64,000 nt of DNA from Sthenelais limicola. Its lineage: Eukaryota; Annelida; Polychaeta; Phyllodocida; Sigalionidae. The stretch's first letter is position 1, and each line of letters begins with the position of its first letter. Made by a program: the position numbers and the translations under genes. The DNA lies in assembly GCA_942159475.1 (NCBI GenBank), contig OW804096.1:41415744-41479743 (forward strand). The letters run 5' to 3'. The notes under the pieces were generated by a model. It was not told where the DNA came from and made no database searches. It saw nothing but the letters and a program-made list of their open reading frames with translations. Of this stretch, positions 25,001 to 40,000 are shown one piece after another.

Positions 25001-28000
25001 GGTACGCGCCAGAAATGGGATATTGATATATTGCTGGAAGCTTTGAGTCCCACCAGTTTGACATCTTATAAAGTTATTGAGTGTTTTTAAATGTATATTT
25101 TGTCAGTGAGAATCTTGACTCGGGGCATGTCTCTTACCTCTCCCATCAACGGATGGCTGTACACACCATTGCCTGGATGGGTTTTTTTGTCCATGCTGTG
25201 CTTGAATATTTCTCCGGGGAGCAGGTGTGCCAGTACCACCTTTCATCTTTGAGATACATATATGTGTATGTACGTAGATTTTGGTATTATATGTCAAATC
25301 AATACATGCCTGGCAGTGTATGCCAGTGTTAGGAATTCAAGCATTGTGAAGTATGGGAGAAGAGGATATGTGTGCGTGCGTGTGTATGGGAGCAAGAGAG
25401 AGGAGAGGAGAGTACATACAGGTTGGAGCCTTTGGTCGCGAGTAAGAAGCAGTAAGCGTCAGTAGCGCCACTCAGTGCTCAACTGACAGACTTCCCCCTC
25501 TCTACTTCTCCTGCACCTCCTCCTCCTCTTCCTCCTCCTCCCGCCTGGTTCTGCCTTATATACACCTATTACCCCACCTGGTCCTTCTTACCTGAGTGAC
25601 GGCCAGCGCCAGCAGAACCTAGTTACCTGCCAATACCTGCAGACACACTGGAGGAAAGAGACAGAGAGAGAGTGTGTTGTGTGAGCGAGCGAGCGAGTGA
25701 GAAATCAGTATGGTGTATAGGTCCTCAAACAACAAAAACAATTGCCTCCACTCTGTTCCAAAGACTAGGCCCAGCCGTTCAGACGATGCCTTCAAGAATA
25801 GGTGTACTCAGGGTGAGAAAGAGAGGAGAAAACTTAGCAGAAGCCTCGGAGGAATTAGTTTAAAATCGATTGTAATTATTCCACACTCTACTCCCGACGG
25901 ACGTGCTCTGGTGAAATGCAGGTGACCGTTTTTCCACCTCTACTACTACTACTACGACCAGTTGGAGCATCGTGATTACTACTACTACCACCACCACCAC
26001 CACCACCACTTGCTCGTCAGCGAGTCCACCGTGCATTGACCGACTATTGGTGCCTTTTAAAACATAGAACACTCATGGGATTGGTGGCCATTGCCCTGTG
26101 ATAAATGACAGTTATAGCAATATTTTGTGCCTGAGGATTTGTTATCTTTTCCGAACATTGTTGTTGAACTTGGAAGTTATTGTTATACATTTGTTGATAT
26201 GTCACATCAAGAACAGTTTTCTCTTGATGTCCGAGTATACGTTATAGGCGTTACCAGGAGCTTGTATGCTTATACAAACTTTTCTATTCAACACGTCATT
26301 TTGTGAGCCTTGGATGTGCCATTACTCGATATAAAAGCCTTGATCATCTGCAACAATGTGGGTTCCAGGTAATAGACCACGTTAATAACCAGCTTATAGC
26401 TCATAGTCTTTATTAGGGTAGTTGTCGTAATGAACCAGTTACAGTTGCCAAACTGAAATTGCAGCAGTTCTAATGCAAGACTCTGCTGTCTTCGGCTTCT
26501 AGATTGTTCCTTATCAAATATTAATATCAATATTATTTGGTAAATTTTGAGTTGATTTTAAATTCAGCTTCAACCGGAGTATTAGTTTTTATGTTTTCTG
26601 GACCATTTTAAAATCTTAAATCTTTAATTATACTCCTTATCCAACTTTCTTTAGAATTCTTGGAATTCAAGATTGTCGCTGCATCGGCAAAACATATTTC
26701 AATTAGCATTCTCACCTCTCTTATTCGTAGAATGCCAATAGAAAGTCTCTGGAAACACTGAGCCACGATAGCCCTTGACCCTCTATTAAAAGTCGAGCAG
26801 AGCAAATGATAATATTAGTTGGAAACATGGGCTCCCTGTGCCAAGCTCTTGATGCCAGGTTGTGGGAGACCCGGGTTCCAAGTGTGGCTTTATGGACGCA
26901 ATCCAATGACATTTGTGACTTACGCATGTGGCGACTTGTTGAGAGCTGGTAACCACTGGCATTGGTGTTTAAGTAGGCACTAATCTCGTGGGAATAATTC
27001 TACCACATCTTGGGTCAGAGTAATATTTGTTGGGTATTATTTTTCCATGGGTTTTTAAAAATTCGTTTTCATGCTCGCTTACAAGAATGAACTGCGTTTG
27101 GCCTTTAACATTTTTTTTCTGGTTATACACAATCTTTCGTCGCCATTTTATTTCAATTACTTAATAAAGAAATGCTTAAAATGTCAAGTTCTAGAATAAC
27201 TAAGGCACTCTCCTCTTTGTAGTTCACGAAACTAATCTATTGCTAATGATGTTGGCATCATAGCCTCCCCAGCTATCTATTTATACAAGAGTCTTATTAA
27301 ATATAATTTGCCTTTACTCTGAAGGTATATCGATTTTTTTAGATTCTACTGACTTGAATGGGGAGCTGTAATGTAAGGAGAGGACCCCCTGGCACCGCCG
27401 CTCCTAGGTGTATCATTATATTCCCTGTCTACATGCCACCATGTAGCAGGTCTAATACAAGACGCTGCTGTCTCCAGTTTCTAGAACTTTCCTTATCAAA
27501 TATTAAACAAATCAATTTACTTTTATGACAAAGACTCGCCAATACAATCAACAACAAAAAAACACGAAAATTCTATTTATCGTTCATTTGGGTGGAAAGT
27601 AATTAAAAACCACACACGATTTCAAATCGGCGAGCAGTTACTTCACCCCCATCAATTTACTGTTACGTAAATCTGTCCATATATTATACAAGGACGAAGC
27701 ATTGATACATAGCTTTAAAACTTTTGAGACATCCCAGAAAATAGTCCTTCTGATATAAATGTTTAGTGGATTTGATTTAATTTGCCTAATTGGCTAATCG
27801 CGTCTATCCAACGAGTTCTTCCTTTGATATGTCTATATATAGCTATGATGATAGAATAAAGGAACCTTAAGTCGCTTGTCATGCCTTGCCAAGTTTGTTT
27901 AATTAAGTAAGAGAACTCAATGGCATAGCAACCTAAGACGAGCTGCTGGTATAAGGAGATTACCACTGCAGCTATTAGTCAATTAAAATCGGTCTGATGG

Positions 28001-31000
28001 CCGTATTAATTGCCCCCCCCCCCCCCCTCTCTACCCTATTATACCACCGTCGGAATTGCACCCACCGTTTCACCTGTACATTGATCGCATTTATCCCACC
28101 TGAATTGATCATTTACTATCGATCCTCCCACCTGTACGATTATTGACACGAATACCTCGAGAAGGAGGAGTGGGAGAACAGACAGGCTGAGAAGAAAGGT
28201 GCAATCTAAATAACTAACCTCATACTATAGGACAGAGACCCTGTCCTCAATTCGAGGCCAAGGGTGGCAGGAAAACACAGCTTCCTGAGACTCAATGCCT
28301 GACACTGATCGATTGCCTTATGTCCTATCACCTTATGTCATCTAGGTCTGAAATATCCCATAATTCTTATCATTTCTTTTTGTTTATATCACGTCTCTAA
28401 TTTGTTTCCTGGTGGTGTGGGGAGAGCTGGAGGTCTCCTGCTATTTTATAGTTGCTGTCACTGAGGGAACAAGGTCTTGCCTCATTTGTCCTGAAACTGG
28501 GATAGATCATCCAGCCACTAATCTTATTAGTCCACTTCCCCTGGTGCCTTGGTGATGAAGCTTGGGTTGGAATTTCACACCCGCCAACCTTCATGACTAG
28601 TCATTACTGGCGAGGAATAAGTTGATCGAACTGGAGCGGTCCAGTGTGAAAAATCTTACCTTGGTGGTGCACTATGTTGACATGGCAGCAAATAGCCGAC
28701 AGTGCGCTAATGAGTGGTTACATGGCTTTGTGTATTAGTTTGATAACTGGCGATCGTGTTGTGTCAACATTGGCCACTCTCCCTGTGTTTATACACCTCT
28801 TGTCTTCTAAATATTCCCTATTGCTACATGGGTGAAAGGTACCTTATGGATTCCTGTGCGTGTATTGTACTGCTGCGTTTCATCTAGCTGACAGTAGACG
28901 GGATATTATTTCAAATGGCTGTGTGCCTTATGATAACGATCCACTTGTACAGGTTGCCGCTTTGATATCCCGATGCAAAGATGACTATATTCTTTGCCAC
29001 CGCCCCCCTTTTTTTTTATTTGCCACTCGTTTAGATCAATTAGACTGAAACTATTTGTCAATCGAATAATACGACCTTCATATTGAACGCATTTTGGTGG
29101 CACAGTGCAGTAAATGTCAATTGTACACTCGATATTACCAAGCATTTTGTGTTATAGCTGGTTTAAAATTCTCCATATATATGTCCTTAGGCGTAAAGTT
29201 GTCCTGTCCTACAAGGTAGGCTACCGTGTACGGCAGGCTTAATCAATCTGGGTACTGGATATTTAATGTTAAATATATCCAGCGCAGGATCTGTGGCTAA
29301 TTTAATTTAAATGTCAATTTATTCATATAATGATCTTGCCAAGTGGCGAAAGGTCATCGTTTAACTGTGTGTGGCGTTAACTAGCCCTAGGAAACGCCGA
29401 TTAGGGAGAGGAATATAACTTTTTATTTATGTCTTTTCTATTCTACTCTTTCTTTGCTGGACATAACACATGCGTATACAAAGTAAAGTTTATTGCATTA
29501 TCATCGCATTTTCTTCACCTCCCTTTCCCCTTCTTTCTCTTATTAGTTTCTTATCGTATTTCTTATCTTACTTTCTTTCCCCTTCTCCCATCCCCTCCTT
29601 TCCTCTTCCCTGACTCTGAGACACGTTTTATACATCCACTCTTGATTGACTAAATCACCGATCAATAATAATAATAATATTAACTTCCACTCTGTTCTGT
29701 TATCTCGTTATCTAGATTGGCTCCAAGATTCTGAACAGGATGACTGCGAGGCTCCCGACCTGCGTCTCTTGTTCACTGACCCGGACCACCAGGAGACGAC
29801 CCTCAGCAGCCTCAACACGCTCCGCAAGGGGGCGCAGTTCTGTGATGTCTTCTTGGAGATTGACGGTCGCGAGATCGCCGGTCACCGCGCCGTCCTCGCC
29901 TGCGCCAGCGTCTACTTGTTCGAGCTCTTCAGGCTAGAAGACGAGAACAACTGTCCTGCCCACTTCAAGCTCGAAGGCTTCGATTACGACAGCATCGACA
30001 TGCTGGTAGAATATGCCTACACTTCTAAGTGAGTGGTTCGATCACTTGAAGAAAAGAATGTTTTACTTCTTTTATTTGTATATTACCGGTCAGATCGTCA
30101 GAATATGTATAGTTCTCCTTCACCAATCCTCTCAATCAGCCCACATTAAGTCAGAAATGCGGTTCAAATACAGTTCAATGTAATCAAACAGATTGTTAGC
30201 ATCGACGCAATACCAAATGTATCTAGATATTCCTAGTATTCATCATTTTTCAGTATGATTTAACAATTCATACAATGTGTGGAGCTTCCGATTGTACATT
30301 TTCGGACCATCTGACCCTTAAGCATTTGAGTGACGTTACAGATATGAAATAGTTGGGAGTATTGGATTTGAAAATAAATCATTTCACTCTTTATTCCAAA
30401 GGCCTGGCGGGAAAGATTGTCACCCGAGCAACATATCCCTAGTTATACTCCTTTCTAGAAACCTGGGTCTATGTGATTTCTTTTCTGTTGAATTGTCTAC
30501 TTCTAAAAGCTATGGACTAGGCTGCTGTCGTGAATGAAAGCCTGATATAGTATATATATACTTGAAATTGATAGATTCGAACTTTGTAAGCTGAAACCAA
30601 TCTAAACTATTTCAGATTGGAGGTGCCCGAGGAGAAAGTGAAAGCTGTATATCGCACTGCTACTATGCTGAAGATGGCTAGAGCAGCTGAGGCCTGCTCC
30701 AGATACTTGGCTGAACATCTCACACCAAACAATTGCCTTGGTAAGTGAAAAATGGACCTTATTGTCAAAATATATAGTTTATTTTCACATGTATTGTTGA
30801 GTGAACACAAGGGTCTAGAAGCTATGTCTTGTTTGGTGTTTCAATAGGCCAGCGTACTTGTAAATCATAAGCCCCCTGTCATTGAAAGTGTTTGATTGTT
30901 TGTGCCCGTATGGACAAATTCTTAAAATCCATTCTGTTTAGGAATTTCCCTTGGTAGTGTGCATTTTATCATAGATGCATTAGAAACTGGTGGAATAACT

Positions 31001-34000
31001 CCTGACCTTTATGTACTTTATGTCCACATACATGTACGAAAAGAAAATATTCATTATTTGCTCTACGGATGTATGGATATTCGAAGTTGACTGGGCTGGT
31101 CTGGCTTCTGCTAGTTCTCTAGCCGTCGCTTACTCGGATCATTAAGGCTCGATTTGTCAGCTCCCACTGATTCTAATATGATGCGAAGAAGTGCTAAGTG
31201 GTTGGGCGTATCCATGACAACACAACTCGCATCCCAGTCCTTGAGATCAATAAACAACTGGGGTGGAAGTGACCTTGTACAGACCATCCATGACCTTCGT
31301 CTCGCCTACTCAGCTCAAGAAATCTTGCCCTCAGACTCTGGGGTGGGAGGGGGACGCGGGAGCGTATTATGTAGTTAACTACAGAGAAGCTGATCGATTC
31401 CAGTTTCGCTGCTTTTTCCTACCAAACAATCTCTCGAAACTTCGTTAATTGTCTATTGATCCCTTATAGTGGAGGATCTAGAACGCCTCAGATGATCCCA
31501 TATGCTCATGCAGGGGATTTATTTCTAGATTTCTTTTCTTTAAAGTTATGTATAGCTGTACTAGGGACTTATATTTTATTTCTTTGTGTATATGAGTCAC
31601 TGCCAGCCACACTTATGCAAGCTGGTGAACATAGATTGTGGAAAATCTTCATAAATCCGACTAAATAAAACAATTGAACGTGTTGTGGCCAGATCTAGGA
31701 CCTAGAAACACAATGTTCAATAAATAGGAGGCCTTTTAGTTCATATTCATTCCGATTCAAGCCTATAACATTTGACCCGTGGCTGTGATCATTACTCTCT
31801 GCGTGGACAGGTAAAACGAAGCTGGGCGAATCATGCACTGAACGAGAACTTCGTCTGATGCATCATGTCTTTTTACCAGGTCTTGGTGATCGACCCCACC
31901 CCTAATCTGAATGTCTCAGTGCTTCGGCCTCGCAAACCTGGGTCACCGATATATGCAGCCATTTTTAGCCCTATTCTGCATATTCTATCTAAGGGTTGGC
32001 TGTGTGCCGTATCCCCACCTATTGCATCTACCACTAAGGTGTCTCTTCTCAGCTCGAGGGAAGTTGAAGTGATCAGCAATACTTTAGAAATGCATTTGAT
32101 GCCTAACGGTTCTCTTCTCAGACCGAGCAATTGAAGTTGAAGTGATCAATAATACGTTAGAAATGCATTTGATCCACCCTAGGTGTCATGTGATCTATAG
32201 TACAATATTCATCATAATCAGTTCCATATCTATTATATATACCTCGAGTCCATATATCCTCTAGCTATAATTCTAAACGTGGCTTTACCCGGATTGTCGT
32301 ACGTGTATTACCCTGCGGGCACATAATGTTATGAGCATCTGTTGCATGCTTTCAATGTGGCTGCAGCCTGTGCTTTGAGAGAGAATTGATCCATTATCAT
32401 TTTGCTGCGCTACTCTCAGTTGACGGCCATATCTTGTGATTATTTTATGCCAAGTCTTTAAGCTATGCCCTTTGCTCTTTGTGTAAATACCTTACTTTTT
32501 ATCCCACATTGTTATCCAATCAATGAGAACCCGCCCAGTTAGTATACAGCACCATGGATAGATCGATATTCACCATAACTTTGTTTGAACAAATAATTCA
32601 ATTTGATCAGTGTTTCGGCCGTCAAAATATCCACCCTTGTACGCCCGCGATTAAATATTGAACCAGTGCCTTTAATTGGTTTGAAGTTATGGCCATACCG
32701 TATTTGATATAATAATAACCCCCAAATTGTATTTAATGCTAAATCAGTTGTACTTGTACAGCCCCCGAGATATTACTGAGTTATCAGCCACTTTCCATTT
32801 GTGGACGGGTCACCCAAGTATGGTCTGTGTCTGGGGTAAACGCACGAGAGGCGATGAAATATTAATCCCAGGCGCTCAATGTCTGGATCATTTATCGATA
32901 TGTCTCCCGTCGTCTCCTACTCCACCTTCTCCTCCTACCCTCACCTCACACTGTCCTTCCAGTGAATCACCAATAAAGTTGAGTTGCTAAAAAAAGAGGT
33001 GCCTTCTCAGCTTGCCTGAGCGCCATTCCTGGGCACTGTTCTGCCTAAGTTTCCCTTCATCAATGATAGAGAAGCGAGTTGGTTAGCTCCCTTTAGAATC
33101 GAGAGCTTCTCTCCAGCCCCGCGCTCTAGGCATTGACATTTCATGTAATTGACCGACTGGGGCCTCGGACACGTTCTGTGGGGGCCGCCTTGGGTGTCCC
33201 AAAGGCGTGTGTGACACATACAAATGTGTATCCCGGGCGGAAAATACAGTGGGATGGACATAATAAGTACAACTATCAAAGTTCTCCGCTGCCCTGGTGC
33301 CGTCGATTGTACTTAGATTGTCCCAACCAAGTGTAGAATGTGGTAAATTGATTGTCACTGCTGTGTACGCATCCTATTTCTGCTGAACGAGGAGGTCCAC
33401 TCCCACATAGGGTCTGGCGCGTCTGCAGAAGCGTTGCCAGCCTTTCCTCAGACCAATTGACTCTGTTTGGCTCCGGTACCTAAACATTTTACTGCCGAAG
33501 AAATGCGAGAACCGAGGCGGGTATCAATATGCGGAAAGGACATTTCCCCCAATTTGAAGATTACCAGGCCCTGCACATTTTCTAATCAGATGGAAGCGAG
33601 ACCCTAAAATTGACGCGCATGACCCTGGTAGTGCTGTCGGAGCTACGTTCATTCAATCGAAGTTTCTGATCAGGGTTGCCTTACTCTATGCTTTCTGCCA
33701 CTGCTGAACTACCTAATCCGGGCGGCAAAATGACCCCACTCAACAAATAGGTCTAACAAGAAGTGTATAGTCGATACTATGGGTCTCCAATTTGGTCAGA
33801 TGTAACGATACAAGGGTCAGTTTTCCCTATGTGTATCGACTGCTTGCTCTTGGGTTAGATTGGGTTTAAAAGAGCATGCACGTATACATACGAGGGCAGT
33901 GTTTGGTTCAGGACCTCGCTGTTATCTTGCTGTCATCCTTATTGATTTCCTCCATGTCCTCGGTAGTACTTCTAGATGACGTGTAGGCCACTGCTTCTTT

Positions 34001-37000
34001 GTGTCTGGGTGTTGTTTGCCCCAGATGATTCACCCCTGGATAGGGCTTAGTCATTGTACAGGCAGAAAGTCAGCAGTTATAAGTTTGCTATATGAGTATA
34101 AACAAATAGCCATTGAGTACTAGCCGTATGCAGATTTTACATGAGCAATAGTAGTGTGCAAATATAGCATGAGCAGAATGTGCAAGTATAAAGTGAGATA
34201 TAAGGGTCGGATCTTCAGAAAATGTTCAATCGAGAGGTCTACACATTTAGTAAATTCTGCTAAACTAGACTGGAAAATGGTCAATACTGGGTATATCTGA
34301 GTATGTTTGATATTGCCCTGATCCAAACAATCGGTTCGCTTATATTGAACTGAATTTTGAATCTCATTTTTGTCTTAAATTTGGGTTATTTGAGAGGGTT
34401 GCTAAAGACAAATTGTACATTTTCTGGTGATTTCACCCAGAATTAGTACAGATATCAATGAAATGAGCGTGCAGATGTAAAGTGGGAAAAAAAGAATCAG
34501 TTTAAGATAGTATGCTGCCAGGTATAAAGTGAACAATAGTAATGTGCAAAAAATGATATGGAAATAGTTGGGTATAGGTCGGGTTTTTCTTTGGCATATC
34601 ATTCATTAAATGTTTTGATTGATGTCCCGAACATAAACTCGTCTTTCTTTTTGGCCGCACCCGACGCTCAGTCAGAGATGTTATTTTAATGTTTTCGATT
34701 CTACTATGGAATTTGTTCAAGCTTTAACAAGTTTTTCTTTTATAATTGGCATGACGCTACCATGAGATTCGCTCCTCCGTTTGGCAAGGGACACATAATA
34801 TATTTCTTTTTGTGAGCAACAACGTGGCTCCATACAGCCTCCTTTGCTTTAGGCTACGGGCCGTTGGCCAGGCATGTATACATATAATCGATGTACCTGT
34901 GCCCTGTGCTTCATATGAAATATTTACATGTTTGTCAGGCCGCCAGAATATAATATCCTGACTTTCTTATGGGGCTCCTCCATTATAGATCGCAAGGGCT
35001 TGCGAGCGGCGATTCGACCGCAAGAATATTCAAATTAAATTAGTTTGACGCTCAAGAACTGCCGCCCTTGCGACTGAATCGCTTGTTTCTTGCTATAAGA
35101 ACTTCCAGAGTTTTACTAATTCCGGAAATACTGGAGAAACTGACGTTATGGTGAGGCGTTCTTTTTAAGGTTTAACACTTAGGGTTTGGGTTTGCAAATG
35201 GCAGAGCTATCAATCCATGACATATGGATGACTCTGGAAATGCAGATATTTTCATTTATCTATGGTCTGATTGTACTATATGGGTCAGGTCGCCTAGAAA
35301 CGTACCATTGCCCGCTCTACACATTTTGTAAAATCTGCTAAATTATGATGAAAATGGTAAATACTAGGTATATATTATAGTATATTTTGTGTGATATATT
35401 CTATTCAGAAATTCTGTTGAACTGCATCTTTTAGGAAGATGTCTGGCTTAATTTTTTGTTTTTGAGAATTGGTGAAACTGAATTGTACATTTTCTGACGA
35501 TTTCACCCACATATATATGGGAAGGGAAGGTGAATGAAGGGAGTAAGACTAGCGGAATGCTTCAACCGCCAGTTGTCGACCTGTGGTAACTGGCGACTTG
35601 CAAGCAAAAACATTGGCATTTGATGATGTGGATGTTAACACGTGTTGGCACTAACGTCTATAATAACAGTTGCCACTAGGTGTTGTACGGCAGACGTTGA
35701 TCGATCTGTCTCCAGGCCGAGGCCTCCCGTAAGGAGGTGGCCAAGACTTGAGGAGGAGCTGTGTCCGCGCCTTTGTGCAATATTAGATCCCTGTCCGCCG
35801 AGCTCTGGCTGATCTCACTGGGGTCTGCGGCAGTCTAGGCCCAAAGATGAGAGAGTCCCTTCAAACGGAGGTAAAGCCTCTTGCCTCAACCGCAAAGCGC
35901 CATTTTAATTCCATTAAGACCGCAAAATGTCATTATAATCCCATTAGAACGCCTTTTCCTAGGCCAGGAAACCGATTAGCGAAGTAGGCGTCCAATCTTA
36001 TCTGATCTGAGGGTTTGGGCCTGGACTGTGCGGGGTGAAGTTGATGTTTGTGTGCGTCACACTGCGTTATGGGACAGTCCATGCGATAGCTTTCATAATA
36101 GTTATGTTGGTACGATACTGTACACCTCCTTGCCCTGCGCAAGAGTTTTTTGTATTTAAAAACAACAACGTCATAACAGTTAGGCGCGTCATATAAGGTT
36201 TGCTGGTGTATTTGTTGTTAAGTCTGGAACGCTTTCTCATAAGAAAACACGATTGAAATGATTCCATATTATATTCTAGGCTCAAATCTCTCATCACGTC
36301 ATGTATTTGAAAAGTAGTATTTGGCCTGTTACACTTACAAATTTAAAACTCAAAACATGTATGTATACAGATACACATTCGCACCAGTCTTAGCAGTTCC
36401 GTGCGGTCGCCCTTGCTAGATGTACTTGTACATAAACCCAATAACCGGGATTTTCCCGTACATTTTATTGCCCGTGGCCTTTTATAGCATGGTATGCACT
36501 AAAACAAAGCTCCCCTTACTTAAATTACATTTAAATGCATTCAGACAATAAAACTTTTCAACAACAGCCTACTTAGCAGAACCCATTTTACCTGAGTGTA
36601 TAGTATATGACGTATGAATCATCAATGTCGGCAAGAGAAGCACGGAGGTTTCTTAATAATTCCCCCTCAAAAGTTGAATATTGCTGGGCTTCATTATGAA
36701 GCTCCTTCAATGTAATGGACTTAAGCTGTACCCCCAATTAACAACGTCTTCCCAAGGTGCATGAAATGGTTGCTTAATAAACAATGATGTTTCCAGAAAC
36801 TTGCACTCTTTCGATCCGTCATTGAATTCCGATTTTCCTGTTGGTCAGGCAAGGGAGTAACTTTGTGTGGAAACTGTGTTTGTATGAACAACCGTTCACT
36901 CGCTTTATCATACCAATACCACAGCCATATAAATTAACTAACTTTGCCCTCTGTAATACTGTATACCTTTCTGCACCGGCCATGTAGGCCTAATTTTCTT

Positions 37001-40000
37001 TTTCCTATGTAAACATCTTTCGTGTAATAAATGTCCGCCTAAGACGGTGAAAGCTTTCCAATATTGGCTTTATCGATTGGATCGACCGGCAAGTGTTTCC
37101 TGGTCAGACTAGCAAGATTAAAATGAACGATGATATAATCAACATGAGTTTATTCGTTGTATCAAATGCAAAATATCAAACCCCCTGTCGAGACTACGAC
37201 AGAAAACTCCCAGTACCGTCGATCAATGGTCGCCTGAGGTTTATTTGCTGAAAAATCACCCCATGAACATTGTGCTCTGCCAATATTTTCTAACTTGTCA
37301 GGTAACCTTACGCAGTACTCAAAGGCAGTGTTAGATATAGGCCCAAAGAACAGGAGCATGACCACAGTGAACGTGACCGCCGCTATTTAGTCGTCCTTTT
37401 GTTGCTCAACAAGGCTGAAATTGAATACACGCCTAATTAAATCAGGTTATATTGTAATTGCATCATTTTTGTAGACCATTGCAGTGCTAAACCACTGATC
37501 ATTGTTTCCCCGGTAATCTATGTTTATGTCACTCATTGATTGGAAATAGGGGTCCATATCCTGGCTACAATCTAACGTAGAGAAAAAAAGTAACTGGTGA
37601 AGATATGTTGAATTAGTGAGAGGGGACGTGACAGGAGCAAACAAATTGAACATGAACATAGCCATCGTCTCCTGTTTGCAATAGATGAACACCAGGAACA
37701 ATTACGCTGGCATGCCTTGCCCAGACGTTCCCGCGACAGGAAATATCTTTTGTTTTTAGCTTAATTCTCTTGGCATTCAACTAAGCCCAAATTAGTTTAA
37801 TCTAAATTCCCTCTTCGGTCCGTGACTTGTGAAAAAACTTCTGGCAATCACCTTTAAGCCTTGTGGCTTAAAGTGTCCCTTCTTTTTAACAGAAAAGATT
37901 TCCGTCGTTGGCACACTGTTCACATGTTGCTAGAGCCCAGAATGTAATCCCATATACAAATTCACAGCGTAAGAAACAACATAAAGGTTCATTACGGCCG
38001 ATATAATTGAAGGAAATCTTCTCAGCTTAACAATGACATGAAGCAGGGCATGGCAATTTTCTCTCGTCCGTAATGCTATTAATTCCGCTGCTGTAACAAA
38101 ACAAAACAAAGTATCGTTATTCATCTACAGCTCTAGAGATTTGGAAAGTTGCCAATTCCTAACGGTGATCTCAGCGGTTCTGATGCAATAAACCGGATAA
38201 GAGCATAGGGGAATTGCCTACAATGCATATGTCGCAGTGGTTAACTTTCTTGGTAAAGGATTAATTTAGCAGCCGTGCTTGGGTTGGTTGGCCGGCTCCC
38301 TCTTTGAAACCTGGCTTACCTCTTTAGCACGTGAGTTCAGTATGTGGGCTTTTGTTGAATGGAAAAATCCAGGCAAAACGAGTGTTGATATTTGCTCCCC
38401 TTCACCTCCCCCAACACACGCACACACACACCGCCGAACAGCACTGAAATCTCGTTATTCCTGAGCCAAATCGACCCCTATAACATGCTAAACCGAGTGC
38501 ACTCGCATTTACTCTGTCAATTAGTTCCACGCCCGTTGTGATAAGCCCTCTCCCACTGTCTCATCAGAACACCATATCACCAACTATCTTGTCTATAAAG
38601 TATAAAGTTAAATAATCTTAGTTAACCCAGCAGACTGTTGGTACATACATAGATGTTGTCACCGCCTTTTTTTGATGTAGGCGAGTTGTGTGTAGACCAG
38701 CTTAAATTTGGCGGCCAGGGTGGTTAGAAGATGCTAGATGGTTTACCAATATACCGAATATTCGGGGTGGGGCCATGTAATTCCCTTCCCTTCAGAATCG
38801 GGAATACAATCTTCAGCTTCATCATATATGATACCAATGAAACATATGTTTTAATATTAATAACAATAGGTATATATTTCAACAAGTTCGATATTATAAT
38901 AGTACAATGTAGTGAAGTAGAAAATACATATGGAAAAGCTAGTGTTCTCTGTACAGGTCTTCCGAATACCCCAGAATTTGGAATTATGGTATATATCAAT
39001 AGTAATCGGTTTCATGGATTGGACTAATACACTCTTGCCATAATCAACTATTATGTCTTAAAACATGAACTTCTGGCCATGTCCAACTTCATTGAATAGA
39101 TGTCCCAGAGGAATATATTATTTCTATGCCACTTTCGCCTGGGTATAACTGACATTGATATGTTGGAAAAAATGGATTGGTGTTTTTTCTGGTGGCGAAG
39201 TATTGTGTCCATATTAAATGCTAGTGTAAACATATTTTTGTTCCTGTTTTGTCCATTACTCATGGTTTATTCGTTCTGTCATTAGGTACCCGTGCCTTCG
39301 CCAACAGTAACTCTGACATGGAGTTGACGAGACAAACTGATGCGTTCATTCAGACCCACATGGAGGCGATATCTGAAAGTGCCGACCTTAAAAAACTGCC
39401 ATTCATCCAGATCAACATCCTAGGTATGTCAGCAATAACGTTAATTAAATTACCGAACATAGTGAGGTTAGTAGATTCTACTAATTAAATAAAACGAACC
39501 TTAAAACTTGACCAGGCAGTCAAATCATTGAGACTTACACCCACTACTTCGATTTTTTAAAGCATAAATGCTGCATTTATATGTAATGTTGTAGGTATTT
39601 ATGCTTACAAAAGTATTTGAGCCAATGAAAAATATGAAAATCCTTTATTTGCTGATCGAATAGAGAACGGTCAAGTGACTGATTATGAAGGAGGTACACT
39701 CTAAGACGATCTTAGTATATATAGATCGAAGTATAATGTCGTTAACATCTTGTCCTCATTTTTCAGGTGTTGAGGAAATCGACAATATTGGAGATAACAA
39801 GAAGAATCTATGCGAGCTCGTAATTAACTGGGTTGGCGAAAGTTATGACAGTGAACACATTGCAGATTTATATGATGACGTAGGTGTCTTTTCCCTAGTC
39901 CTAGAATATCGTGTTTCTGGTTACCTTGTTCTTGTCAATATTGTGTTTTGTTTGTATGTCCTTGAGGAAAAGCTACTATACTTAAATCATCCTTCAAGTT

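Larger units (their letters stand above)
19093..25500. other. Intron 1 of the BTB-Kelch gene, proximal part
   Basis: AT-rich intron sequence with no conserved coding signal. It holds a (TA)n tract and a LINE-like tail at 19747-19880, a G18 run at 19925-19942, and CCCT/CTG low-complexity DNA around 23320-23520. Confidence 0.5.
25813..29715. other. Intron 1 of the BTB-Kelch gene, distal part
   Basis: No conserved ORF. It contains two copies of a diverged 60-bp repeat (26464-26525 and 27446-27507) and a C15 run at 28013-28027. Confidence 0.45.
30741..39285. other. Intron 3 of the BTB-Kelch gene
   Basis: An 8.5-kb intron with no convincing internal exon. It holds an imperfect tandem duplication at 32042-32173 and two copies of a roughly 200-bp diverged repeat (34239-34439 and 35317-35510). 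Confidence 0.55.
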
